This document shows positions 54,019-63,100 of a stretch of DNA of 64,000 bases, one piece after another. Under the pieces are notes generated by a model, which was not told where the DNA came from, ran no database searches, and was given only the letters and a program-made list of their open reading frames with translations. Source of the DNA: Myroides sp. WP-1 (GTDB taxonomy: Bacteria; Bacteroidota; Bacteroidia; Flavobacteriales; Flavobacteriaceae); contig NZ_JACHTC010000015.1 of NCBI RefSeq assembly GCF_014145635.1, positions 16,563-80,562 of the forward strand, read 5' to 3'. Each line of letters opens with the position of its first letter. Position 1 is the stretch's first letter. The position numbers and the translations under genes were made by a program.

Positions 54019-55029
54019 CTATTTCTGTTTATCAATAACTAAATCTCTAACTTTCTTTGTTCTCTGCACACTAAATCTAACATACTCGAAAATAGAATAA
54101 CTCTTTTCAAATGGTACATCCTGTGCACCAACGGTGTTGATAGTCAAATATTTTGCCAATGACAGTTCTGAACGGCTTGATTTGTACAATTCGAATAAGT
54201 TTAATCGTTGCTCCAATCTATCTCCTACTAGCTTGTAGTTGACTTCAATCAAGTGTTCTACAATCGGACTTTTTCTTTTTCGATCAGAAGAAAGAAGCTC
54301 TACTTTTGAATTAACAAACCGCACGACACGTTTGTCCATAGGATCGATCTCAAACTGCCAATAATTAACTCCAGTAGCATCATAAACAAAATAATCTGTA
54401 TTGATCTTATTGACCTTTGCTGCTTTAACTTTTTTAATCAACGCTTTAAAATGTTTTTTACTGTTGAAAAAAAAGTAACTTTTATCTTTTGCTATTAAAG
54501 GAAGAAAAGACACCATCTCCATAGTATCGTAAAAATCTGCTAAGCGATCAGATATAAATAAAGAGGTGTCATAAAAAGTTGAATTTTTGTTGAACCCTCC
54601 CTTCTCTTGTATTATCAACTCTCCTTGGTTGTTGTTTTCATAGATAGTTCCCGTATAAATAAACAGCTGTTTGTCATACGGATCAACACGATACTGATTA
54701 TAGGTATTTTGAAGAATATCCAACAACTCTTTTTTGGCGTCAAATTGCATTTCAATCACAATCGTATTTAACGATTGATCGATACAAATCACCTCTTGCC
54801 TCACCGTTTTAATATTCCCATAGGATGGATGCACTAGGGTAATATCGACAACATCTTCACTTAATTCTATTGCTCCATGCGCATCCGAAACTCCAATTAT
54901 GGTATTGTTATTCGTGTCGTACACGACAACATTAGCAACGAACTGCTGTGTACTACAATCTTTAATAATCGTTTGCCCAAAAGAATTTCCAATGATTAAA
55001 AACAACAAACACATGACTACTACTCTCAT
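54019..55029 (-). CDS. Secreted protein with carboxypeptidase-like N-terminal domain
   Basis: 336 aa. Signal peptide (VVVMCLLFLIIGNSFGQ) and a CarboxypepD_reg-like beta domain (about 20-90; FVANVVVYDTNNNTIIGVSD, AHGAIELSEDVVDITLVHPS). It continues with a body of unknown family (ILQNTYNQYRVDPYDKQLFI, YFVYDATGVNYWQFEIDPMD) similar in style to Bacteroidota DUF proteins linked to TonB systems. It is downstream of the lipoprotein at 55090 with 60 nt between, so they may be one unit. Confidence 0.75.
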   Translation of the reverse strand: MRVVVMCLLFLIIGNSFGQTIIKDCSTQQFVANVVVYDTNNNTIIGVSDAHGAIELSEDVVDITLVHPSYGNIKTVRQEVICIDQSLNTIVIEMQFDAKKELLDILQNTYNQYRVDPYDKQLFIYTGTIYENNNQGELIIQEKGGFNKNSTFYDTSLFISDRLADFYDTMEMVSFLPLIAKDKSYFFFNSKKHFKALIKKVKAAKVNKINTDYFVYDATGVNYWQFEIDPMDKRVVRFVNSKVELLSSDRKRKSPIVEHLIEVNYKLVGDRLEQRLNLFELYKSSRSELSLAKYLTINTVGAQDVPFEKSYSIFEYVRFSVQRTKKVRDLVIDKQK

Positions 55030-55089
55030 CTTTTCTTCTTTTTAAACCCAAGGAAAAATTACACCTCTCTCCTTGGGTATTAGTATTTG

Positions 55090-56004
55090 TTAATTTAAAC
55101 TAGCATAGTATTTTATACCATAACGATACGTTGCCATTCCTATAAGCAACGCTTCTTTCACATCCGTTTTCAGATTCTTATCCTCTTGCACTGCTTGTTC
55201 CATCGTTTTAGAATAAGCTACAAAAGAATCAATATAGCCTTCTTTTACCGCTTCATAAGAACTTGCATAAAGCTGTAAAATCTGAACAAATGCGGGATCT
55301 ACCTTTTTTCCATTAGAAGAAAACACGCGATCATAGTAGGCTGTGCCTTCCGTATAGCTCTCTCCTGGTTGCAGTTTTAAAGAGTTGTAGAAAGCAGTAT
55401 AATCTACAACATCCTCCATAATTTGAGCATCAGGATACAAGATTGAAACCTCCTTTTTTACTCTTTTTACTATAGCCTCATCACGTGCTTCTATGTCACT
55501 AATAGCGATGTATTGGTCGATATCATTTAAGACATTATTCACAACAACATAATGATTATATCCGATTATATCGAATTTATTTCCAACATGCTTCGCCTCT
55601 TCTAATACCAGTAAATCAGGCAGTCCAGAGTCTATCGTTATTTTTTCATTTTTCGTGACCGCATCAATAGAAGAACCAATACCCACTAGCAAAGTTATAG
55701 GGATATTTGGATAGTCCTGATATTGCTTCAACATCGCCTCTCCATCTGCATTTAGAAACTTCTTTATACCTTTCCACAGTTTCCCCCAAAACTTAAGAGG
55801 GGCTGTAAGATCTGGTGGAGTTGTATCATTTTCAACAGATACAAGGTATTGAGTTGTTAGTTGCTCATAAGCATTTACATCAATGACCTCAGTACTACTT
55901 GTTTCTTGTGTTACAGTATTAATAGCCGAGTCATTCTCTTTGTCACATGATACAACTACAAGAGCAAAAATAAACGGCAGCAAAAAAAATTTTATCTTTT
56001 TCAT
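55090..56004 (-). CDS. Hypothetical lipoprotein, divergent from a second AraC-type regulator
   Basis: 304 aa. Lipoprotein signal (KKIKFFLLPFIFALVVVSC, cysteine at 20). The mature part is mixed, with FWGKLWKGIKKFLNADGEAM, LKQYQDYPNIPITLLVGIGS and a helical C-terminus (DVKEALLIGMATYRYGIKYY). Family not recognised. Its C-terminal helix is loosely like that of the lipoprotein at 51275 (VLFAAIAHEYKKV against LLIGMATYRYGIK), and both sit divergent to paralogous regulators. No catalytic motif seen. Confidence 0.75.
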   Translation of the reverse strand: MKKIKFFLLPFIFALVVVSCDKENDSAINTVTQETSSTEVIDVNAYEQLTTQYLVSVENDTTPPDLTAPLKFWGKLWKGIKKFLNADGEAMLKQYQDYPNIPITLLVGIGSSIDAVTKNEKITIDSGLPDLLVLEEAKHVGNKFDIIGYNHYVVVNNVLNDIDQYIAISDIEARDEAIVKRVKKEVSILYPDAQIMEDVVDYTAFYNSLKLQPGESYTEGTAYYDRVFSSNGKKVDPAFVQILQLYASSYEAVKEGYIDSFVAYSKTMEQAVQEDKNLKTDVKEALLIGMATYRYGIKYYASLN

Positions 56005-56180
56005 TTTTTAAACATTTTTATAGATTCCATCCATTACGATAAACCTATTGATTACTACATTACTTTATTTGTTTCTCAATAGTATTCCGGACCACTATGA
56101 TTAAACAAAGGATTTTCTCAAAACCTTCAAAACAAACTTAACTGGCTTCACAAAAAAAAACAAGGCTTTGTTCGTTGCAC

Positions 56181-56315
56181 ATCGAACCATTTGTCAATCA
56201 ATATCGAACCATTTAACAAAATACTTAGTATCAATTTATTAGAAATAGGATTAAAGGAAGTAAGGAAGAATTGTCACGCTGGCATACAAATTGTACCACA
56301 AAAGAAGAATTGTCA
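56181..56315. promoter_or_regulatory. Phased boxes in the second divergent promoter region
   Basis: ATCGAACCATTT repeats at 56181 and 56203 (step 22). AATTGT occurs at 56269, 56289 and 56308 (steps 20 and 19), the outer two inside GAAGAATTGTCA. The region lies between the divergent lipoprotein (56004) and the regulator (56367). The second set resembles the TTGTAA boxes of the first module. Confidence 0.55.
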
Positions 56316-56366
56316 AAATGAGAATTTAGGGTGCTCATTTCTATAAACAATCAAAAAATTTGCACA

Positions 56367-57458
56367 ATGATATTAAAAAAGCGTTTATTCTTATCATTTT
56401 CTATTTTTTCAAGTTTTCTTGTGATTGCAGCTTCCTCACTGTTTAAAGAATCCATTATTAAACAGTGGTCGAAGCAAGAATTACTTTTTTGCTTCGCTAA
56501 TGATCTTCTTAATCCGATTGATCAAGCTATTTGTATTGGATACTATCTGCAAAAAGCGAAAGAAACGAACCTAGTAAAGGACATTATTAATGCTTACCAC
56601 AAAAAAGCGCTTTTACCCATTTCCTATGAAATGAAAAGTAAGTACGCTAATAGCTTGCTACAATACGTACAAAACGCAAAAGTTAAAAAGGATTTTGAGA
56701 AAGAGCTACATTATATCAAGCTTTTGACGGAGATTTCCTCCAAATTACACCCAACCAACAATCAACCCCGTTCCGACATTCACACCTATCTAGACATTAA
56801 TAGACAAAATTCGTCTAAGCGAAACCTCGAATTGGAAATTTCCGCTAATCAATTTTTGATCAAGGAATTAAACAGTCTCGTCTATCTTCTTATTTTAATT
56901 GCTATTGCGGGAATGCTTTATTTCAAAAAAAGAAGACAAAATATACGGAATCGCTATAAACAGATCATACGTGAAATATCTCATCCCTCTAAAGAGGATT
57001 GGAACGAGAATCAACAAACATCAGAGTTCAATATTTCTTTAACTGAATCGACAAAGATGGAGCAATTCATTACGCTGTCAGCTGCACTTCATAAAAAATT
57101 AGCTCATTTTGAAGAGTCAAAAGGGTACCTAAAAAAAATTACACAAGACGAACTCGCTCGTCAATTGGGTACCAATCGCAATACGTTATCTAAATTCTTC
57201 AACGAAGAAAAACGAATCAGTTTTCCAAACTATCTCAAGCAGCTTCGCATTCAACACGCAATTCATGAACTAACGCAAGACCCTAAACTTTACGAACTCA
57301 ATTTGAAGGGATTAGCGCATAAATTTGGTTTTGGTAGTGCCAAAGGTTTCTCCACTGCCTTTAAAGAAATCACCAAACTATCGGTTACTGATTTCATCAA
57401 AATACGTCAACAAAATGCTGACTTTAAAAACTTGGATCAAAAACAACCCAATGTCTAA
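56367..57458 (+). CDS. Membrane-anchored AraC-type regulator, short paralog
   Basis: 363 aa from ATG 56367 (MILKKRLFLSFSIFSSFLVI); the frame opens at 56331. It is a paralog of the regulator at 52186: the N-terminal block (QWSKQELLFCFANDLLNPID, YYLQKAKETN) aligns with it. Then some 220 residues of TPR are missing and alignment resumes at KDFEKELHYIKLLTEISSKL. One membrane helix (SLVYLLILIAIAGMLYF) and a near-identical AraC domain follow (TQDELARQLGTNRNTLSKFF). The sensor part is therefore cut to about one repeat pair. Confidence 0.88.
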   Translation: MILKKRLFLSFSIFSSFLVIAASSLFKESIIKQWSKQELLFCFANDLLNPIDQAICIGYYLQKAKETNLVKDIINAYHKKALLPISYEMKSKYANSLLQYVQNAKVKKDFEKELHYIKLLTEISSKLHPTNNQPRSDIHTYLDINRQNSSKRNLELEISANQFLIKELNSLVYLLILIAIAGMLYFKKRRQNIRNRYKQIIREISHPSKEDWNENQQTSEFNISLTESTKMEQFITLSAALHKKLAHFEESKGYLKKITQDELARQLGTNRNTLSKFFNEEKRISFPNYLKQLRIQHAIHELTQDPKLYELNLKGLAHKFGFGSAKGFSTAFKEITKLSVTDFIKIRQQNADFKNLDQKQPNV

Positions 57459-57460
57459 AT

Positions 57461-57494
57461 AAATAAAGCGATGAGATTCATCGCTTTATTTTTT
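57461..57494. terminator. Terminator between the short regulator and the folate gene
   Basis: AAATAAAGCGATGA / TCATCGCTTTATTT, with A- and T-runs for both converging genes. Confidence 0.92.
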
Positions 57495-58055
57495 AAAAGT
57501 ATAAAGTTTAGTAGGTGTAATGCAATAATCTAGGGCAATATCCAGCTCAGAAACATCTGCTATACTCCTTTCAGCTTCAAAGAAACTCAAGCCTACTTTA
57601 ATAACATCAGGTTTGCACTTTTGCAAAAATCGATCGTAAAATCCCTTGCCATATCCAACTCGATTTCCTTGTTCATCAAAAGCTAATAAGGGAACAAAAA
57701 CCACGTCTAATTGAGATTCGGCAATTTGAATGCCCTCTTGCGGTTCGGGAATTCCATAGCTATTCACTTTGAGTACCGTATTATCTGTTAAAAGGTAGTG
57801 TTGCATTTCTCCCGTTTTAAAATCAGATTTAGACAAAATAATATTTTTGTCTTTTCCCGCTAACACTTGTAACAAAAATTCTGTATCGATTTCCTTTTTT
57901 GATACGATTGACAAGAACAAATGATAGTTTGTTTTATCCCAAATAGGTAGACGTAAAGCTCCATTGGCAATGGCTAAGCTCCTTTCTTCAATTTCATCTA
58001 AAGAAAGTGCTGCCCTAGCTTGACTATAGTTTTGACGCAAAGTATTTTTATTCAT
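57486..58055 (-). CDS. 5-formyltetrahydrofolate cyclo-ligase
   Basis: ATP-dependent enzyme that recycles 5-formyl-THF to methenyl-THF. I use the ATG at 58055 (MNKNTLRQNYSQARAALSLD), giving 189 aa, the usual size. The frame extends 25 codons upstream, but those overlap the previous gene. Motifs: VPLLAFDEQGNRVGYGKGFY and the C-terminal DIALDYCITPTKLY. The start ATG overlaps the stop of the AstE-like gene (ATGAATAA), which shows translational coupling. Confidence 0.92.
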   Translation of the reverse strand: MNKNTLRQNYSQARAALSLDEIEERSLAIANGALRLPIWDKTNYHLFLSIVSKKEIDTEFLLQVLAGKDKNIILSKSDFKTGEMQHYLLTDNTVLKVNSYGIPEPQEGIQIAESQLDVVFVPLLAFDEQGNRVGYGKGFYDRFLQKCKPDVIKVGLSFFEAERSIADVSELDIALDYCITPTKLYTFKK

Positions 58056-59004
58056 TTGACGTTTTTTTAGAAAGGTGAAAAATAGCATCTCCTTGGTATA
58101 CGATAGGTGAATCATTGACATTGATGACATAACCGCTATTTGGGGCTTTGATCATAACATTTTCTTTACCATAGGGATCCGAGATATAGGCTAACGCTTC
58201 TCCTTTTCGAACATACGTGCCTATGGCTACTTGATCGTGCATCAACCCTGATTGTTTGGCGCGAACCCAAATAGATTGTTCGATCACAACCATTTTATCC
58301 GTTCTATTCTCCGTTTCAAATTGATCGTCAAGCATACCAAAATGACGCAATACACGTTTGGTACCCTCTACCCCCATTTTGGAGACTTCTGGGTTAATAT
58401 CGAGTGATTTTCCACCTTCAAATAACAACATACTTACTCCTCTTTTCGCACAGGCATTTCGAAAGGATCCTGTAATCTGATTCGAATACAAGAGAAAAGG
58501 AGGGTGGAAAATAGACGCTAAAGGTTCTAATACAGCTTTGTCTTCTGTAGCAATACGCAATTGAGGCGCATTAAATCGACTTTGTCCTCCTGCGTGAAAG
58601 TCGATAGCAAAATCAACGTGCGGGATGACATGCGTTAGAATATGATAGGCAAATCGACCAGCTAAAGATCCTGTTTTACTTCCAGGAAATACTCGATTTA
58701 GATCTCGACCATCTGGAAATTCACGTGTCTTATTAATAAATCCGAAAATATTAATAACGGGAATACAAATAATAGTCCCTCGCTTAGGACGATTAATACC
58801 ACTGTGTACGATTTGACGAACGATATCTACTCCATTGAGTTCATCTCCGTGCAAACCTGCAGAAAGCAATATAGTAGGTCCTTCTTCAAGGGCACGAGAA
58901 ATAATTACAGGAATTTTTAATTTGGTTGCCGTATGTAATCTGGCAATTTCTAAATTGAGCGTTTTACTCTCTCCTGGTAAAACGACTTCCTCTAATATCT
59001 TCAT
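58048..59004 (-). CDS. Succinylglutamate desuccinylase/aspartoacylase family protein
   Basis: A 318-aa zinc deacylase of the M14 AstE/AspA group. Zinc ligands are visible in GLHGDELNGVDIVRQI and VDFAIDFHAGGQSRF. Other parts are NRVFPGSKTGSLAGRFAYHI, LLFEGGKSLDINPEVSKMG and a C-terminal beta domain (AYISDPYGKENVMIKAPNSG). The substrate is not shown; in Bacteroidota these are often annotated only to family. Coupled to the folate gene. Confidence 0.9.
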   Translation of the reverse strand: MKILEEVVLPGESKTLNLEIARLHTATKLKIPVIISRALEEGPTILLSAGLHGDELNGVDIVRQIVHSGINRPKRGTIICIPVINIFGFINKTREFPDGRDLNRVFPGSKTGSLAGRFAYHILTHVIPHVDFAIDFHAGGQSRFNAPQLRIATEDKAVLEPLASIFHPPFLLYSNQITGSFRNACAKRGVSMLLFEGGKSLDINPEVSKMGVEGTKRVLRHFGMLDDQFETENRTDKMVVIEQSIWVRAKQSGLMHDQVAIGTYVRKGEALAYISDPYGKENVMIKAPNSGYVINVNDSPIVYQGDAIFHLSKKTSNE

Positions 59005-59105
59005 AGCTTGCTCTATTTTTCGAGAAGTGAAGATAGCAAAAATTTTTTTTGCACAGTTTGTTTGTTGTGGAAGTTACGCACTGTATTGTTTCTTATTACA
59101 ATACA

Positions 59106-59699
59106 CTAATTTTTAAAAATTCGCTTATTCCAAACAATCAAAATACCTACACCTACAGAAATAGCGGTATCCGCAAAATTAAAAATCGCATTAAAAAAAG
59201 TAAAGTACTTTCCTCCCCAGATGGGTAACCACTCTGGCAAGTTGCCTCTCCAAATAGGAAAATAGAGCATATCCACTACCTTTCCGTGGAAAAAGGTTCC
59301 GTAGGGTTTGTCCGTAAAAAGTGTCGCTAATTGATGGGTGCTATCGTCAAAAATAACACCATAAAAAATAGAATCAATAATGTTACCTACTGCCCCAGCT
59401 AAAATTAAAGAAATAGCAACAATCAAATAATTCGACAGTTTTTTCTTTATCGAATCTTGTAGCCACCAACCAATACCAAACACCGCAATAATTCGGAATA
59501 AAGTCAAAGCTAATTTGCCATAATCACCAGGAAGAGCAACTCCCCAAGCCATTCCTTCATTTTCAATAAAGTGAATCCTAAACCAATCAAAGACAAAAAT
59601 TTCTTCGTCTAGTAAAAAATTAGTTTTGATATAAATTTTAGACCATTGGTCGATAATTAAAATTATAGCAACTAGTAAATAGGCTCTCTTTAGTGACAT
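59106..59699 (-). CDS. lspA: Lipoprotein signal peptidase II
   Basis: Inner-membrane aspartic protease that matures lipoproteins, of which this window encodes many. The 197 aa have four membrane helices and both catalytic aspartates: AGAVGNIIDSIFYGVI and FFNAIFNFADTAISVGV. Near the start are DQWSKIYIKTNF and FIENEGMAWGV. A typical Bacteroidota insertion lies between the third helix and the second aspartate (LATLFTDKPYGTFFHGKVVD). A -7 box lies 18 nt before the start. Confidence 0.96.
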   Translation of the reverse strand: MSLKRAYLLVAIILIIDQWSKIYIKTNFLLDEEIFVFDWFRIHFIENEGMAWGVALPGDYGKLALTLFRIIAVFGIGWWLQDSIKKKLSNYLIVAISLILAGAVGNIIDSIFYGVIFDDSTHQLATLFTDKPYGTFFHGKVVDMLYFPIWRGNLPEWLPIWGGKYFTFFNAIFNFADTAISVGVGILIVWNKRIFKN

Positions 59700-59717
59700 T
59701 CTTTTCTATTTTAGAAG

Positions 59718-59725
59718 CAAATGTA
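59718..59725 (-). promoter_or_regulatory. -7 promoter box of lspA
   Basis: TACATTTG on the minus strand, between the DksA-like gene's terminator and the lspA ATG, so lspA has its own promoter. Confidence 0.6.
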
Positions 59726-59741
59726 AACGATTTTACGTGAT

Positions 59742-59778
59742 AAAAAAAACGCTCTTTTAGTTAAAAGAGCGTTGTTTT
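59742..59778 (-). terminator. Terminator after the DksA-like gene
   Basis: AACGCTCTTTT / AAAAGAGCGTT, with an A-run at the left end that is a T-run on the minus strand. Confidence 0.88.
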
Positions 59779-59784
59779 ATTGAA

Positions 59785-60171
59785 TTAACGTTGCATATTT
59801 TTTGCTTCAATACTCATTGTTGCGTGAGGAACTAATTTTAAGCGTTCTTTATCAATTAGTTTTCCTGTCACCTTACACAATCCGTATGTCTTATTTTCAA
59901 TGCGGATCAATGCATTTTTTAAATCGCGAATGAATTTCTCCTGACGAATTGCCAATTGAGAATTCGCTTCTTTTGACATCGTTTCACTACCTTCTTCAAA
60001 TGCTTTAAACGTTGGTGATGTATCATCCGTTCCATTGTTTAAATCATTCATATATGCACTTTTGATCAATTCTAAATCAGCTTGTGCTTTTTCAATTTTA
60101 ACTTGAATCAACTCTTTGAATTCTGCCAACTCTGCGTCAGAATAACGTACTAATTCGCCAGTCTCTTTCAT
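59785..60171 (-). CDS. TraR/DksA-family protein
   Basis: A 128-aa coiled-coil protein of the DksA/TraR group that acts in the RNA polymerase secondary channel. The helical hairpin is about 10-85 (ELIQVKIEKAQADLELIKSA, EANSQLAIRQEKFIRDLKNA). The C-terminal zinc-finger region reads YGLCKVTGKLIDKERLKLVP. Only one cysteine of the four-cysteine finger is present, so it is a degenerate finger as known in Bacteroidota members. It is 10 nt after ileS. Confidence 0.88.
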   Translation of the reverse strand: MKETGELVRYSDAELAEFKELIQVKIEKAQADLELIKSAYMNDLNNGTDDTSPTFKAFEEGSETMSKEANSQLAIRQEKFIRDLKNALIRIENKTYGLCKVTGKLIDKERLKLVPHATMSIEAKNMQR

Positions 60172-60181
60172 AATTTTAATT

Positions 60182-63100
60182 TTATTTTAAAATTAATACT
60201 CGCGTTTTAAGCTCATCAAACTCTACATCTACACCGTTTTCTAACGTATCTACAAATTCTAATGTATGAGTTAATGTTTCAGATTTAATATAATCTTCAT
60301 TTGCTAAAACAGCTTCTCTTATTTCTACTACATCTTGCAATGTAACTTTTACTTTATCTGTTACTTCGAATCCACAATCTTTACGAATATTTTGGATGCG
60401 ATTAATTAATTCACGGGCAATACCCTCTTTGCGTAATTGCTCTGTAATGGTAATATCAAGGGCAACTGTAATTCCCCCATCATTAGCAACTAACCATCCT
60501 TCGATATCTTGAGAAGTAATCTCAACGTCCGAAAGTGTTAATATAATACTTTTTTCTGTTAAATTTAAAACAATCTCCCCGTTTTTCTCAATTTCATTAA
60601 TATTGTCTTGTGTGAAATTTTGTATTTCCTTAGCAATCAAGCCCATATCTTTTCCAAAACGCGGACCTAATGTTTTGAAATTAGGTTTAATTTGTTTCAC
60701 TAAGATACCCGAAGCATCATCTAACAGTTCAATTTCTTTCACGTTAACCTCAGCTTTGATCAAATCTTCTACTGCTTGGATCTCTAAACGTTGATTTTCA
60801 TCCAAAATTGGGATCATAATACGTTGTAACGGTTGACGTACTTTAATCATTTCTTTTTTGCGTAGAGACAATACCAAAGACGAAATAATTTGTGCTTTAT
60901 GCATTCTACTTTCTAAACCAGCATCAACAAATGAAGCATCAAACTTTGGAAAATCAGCCAAATGTACAGATTCAACGTTTTCTTGTTTCGTTGCTAATGT
61001 TAAGTCTCTGTAAAGTCTTTCCATAAAGAAAGGAGCAATAGGAGCACCTAGTTTAGCTACGGTAATCAAACAAGTATATAGAGTTTGATAAGCAGCGATT
61101 TTGTCTTGCGCATATTCTCCTTTCCAGAATCTTCTACGACATAAACGCACGTACCAGTTACTCAAGTTTTCCGTTACAAATTCTGTAATAGCTCTTGCTG
61201 CACGTGTTGGTTCATACTCTGCATAAAATTCATCCACTTTTTGCACTAGTGTATTTAACTCAGATAAGATCCAACGGTCAATTTCAGGTCTGTCTTTTAA
61301 AGGTACCTCAGCTTCACTGTAGTTGAATCCATCGATATTAGCATATAATGCAAAGAAATTATAGGTATTATAAAGTGTTCCGAAGAATTTTCTTCTTACT
61401 TCAGTAATTCCTTCTAAATCGAATTTCAGGTTATCCCAAGGGTTTGCATTAGAGATCATATACCAACGTGTGGCATCTGGTCCGTGTTCTGCAAGCGTTT
61501 CAAAAGGATCAATTGTATTACCTAAACTCTTAGACATTTTCAATCCATTCTTATCTAGTACTAAACCATTAGAAACTACGTTTTTATATGCTTTTGTATC
61601 AAAAACCAAAGTTGCGATTGCGTGAAGCGTATAGAACCATCCTCGCGTTTGGTCTACTCCTTCAGCGATAAAATCAGCCGGATAAGCGCCATTTTGATCT
61701 ACTAGTTCTTTATTCTCAAATGGATAGTGCCATTGTGCGTAAGGCATTGCTCCCGAATCAAACCATACATCGATCAAATCTGATTCGCGATACATTGGTT
61801 TTCCACTAGGAGAAACCAAAACAATAGCATCCACTACGTTTTTGTGTAGATCAATTTTGTCATAGTTTTCTTCTGACATATCTCCTACAACAAAGCCTTC
61901 GTAAGGGTTGTTTTGTTGAAAACCTGCTTGTTGAGATTTGGCAATTTCGGCCATCATCTGCTCTACAGAACCGATGATCATCTCTTCCGTTTTATCTTCT
62001 GTTCTCCAGATTGGCAATGGAATACCCCAATAACGCGAACGTGAAAGGTTCCAGTCATTGGCATTTTTCAACCAATTTCCAAAACGTCCTTCTCCTGTTG
62101 CTTTTGGTTTCCAGTTTATTGTTTCATTCAGCTCGAACATACGATCTTTTACCTCTGTAATCTTAATAAACCAAGAGTCTAATGGATAGTACAACACGGG
62201 TTTATTTGTTCTCCAACAATGCGGGTAACTGTGTACGTATTTTTCTACTTTGAATGCCTTATTTTCTTCTTTTAATTTAATTGCAATTTCCACGTCTACA
62301 GAACGTTCTGGTGCAGTACCCTCATCATAATACTCATTCTTCACATACTTACCGCCTAACTCTTCGCCCATTTCTTTAACGAAACGACCTTGTAAGTCCA
62401 CTAGAGGTACCGGATTTCCTTCTGCATCTAAGATCAACATTGCAGGAACTTCAGGTGTTGCTTCTTTAGCAACCTTAGCATCATCTGCTCCAAAAGTAGG
62501 TGCTGTATGCACAATTCCTGTTCCGTCTTCAGTTGTAACAAAGTCTCCTGCAATAACTCTAAAAGCATTTTCAGGATTTTGATAAGGTAAGGTATACGGC
62601 AATAATTGCTCGTATTTAATCCCTACTAAATCCGATCCTTTGAAGTCTTTTACAACAAAATACGGTATCTTTTTATCTCCTTCTTGGTATGCATCTACCT
62701 CTGCTTCAGTTTCAACCGCAACAAATTTACCTGCAAATTGTTTACCCACTAAAGGTTTAGCCAAAATCACTTGGATTGGCTCTCCTGTATACTGGTTAAA
62801 TGATTTCACTAAAGCATACTCAATTTTTGGTCCAACCGTCAAGGCTGTATTGGAAGGTAATGTCCAAGGTGTAGTTGTCCAAGCTAAAAAATGAATTGTT
62901 CCAAACCCTTGTAAAAAAGCAGGAAGTGTTGCTTCAATCGCTTTAAACTGCGCTACGATCGTTGTATCTGTTACATCCTTATACGCACCTGGTTGGTTAA
63001 TCTCATGTGAAGATAAACCTGTACCTGCTTTTGGCGAGTACGGTTGGATTGTATATCCTTTGTACAATAAATTTTTATCGTAAATCTGTTTCAACAACCA

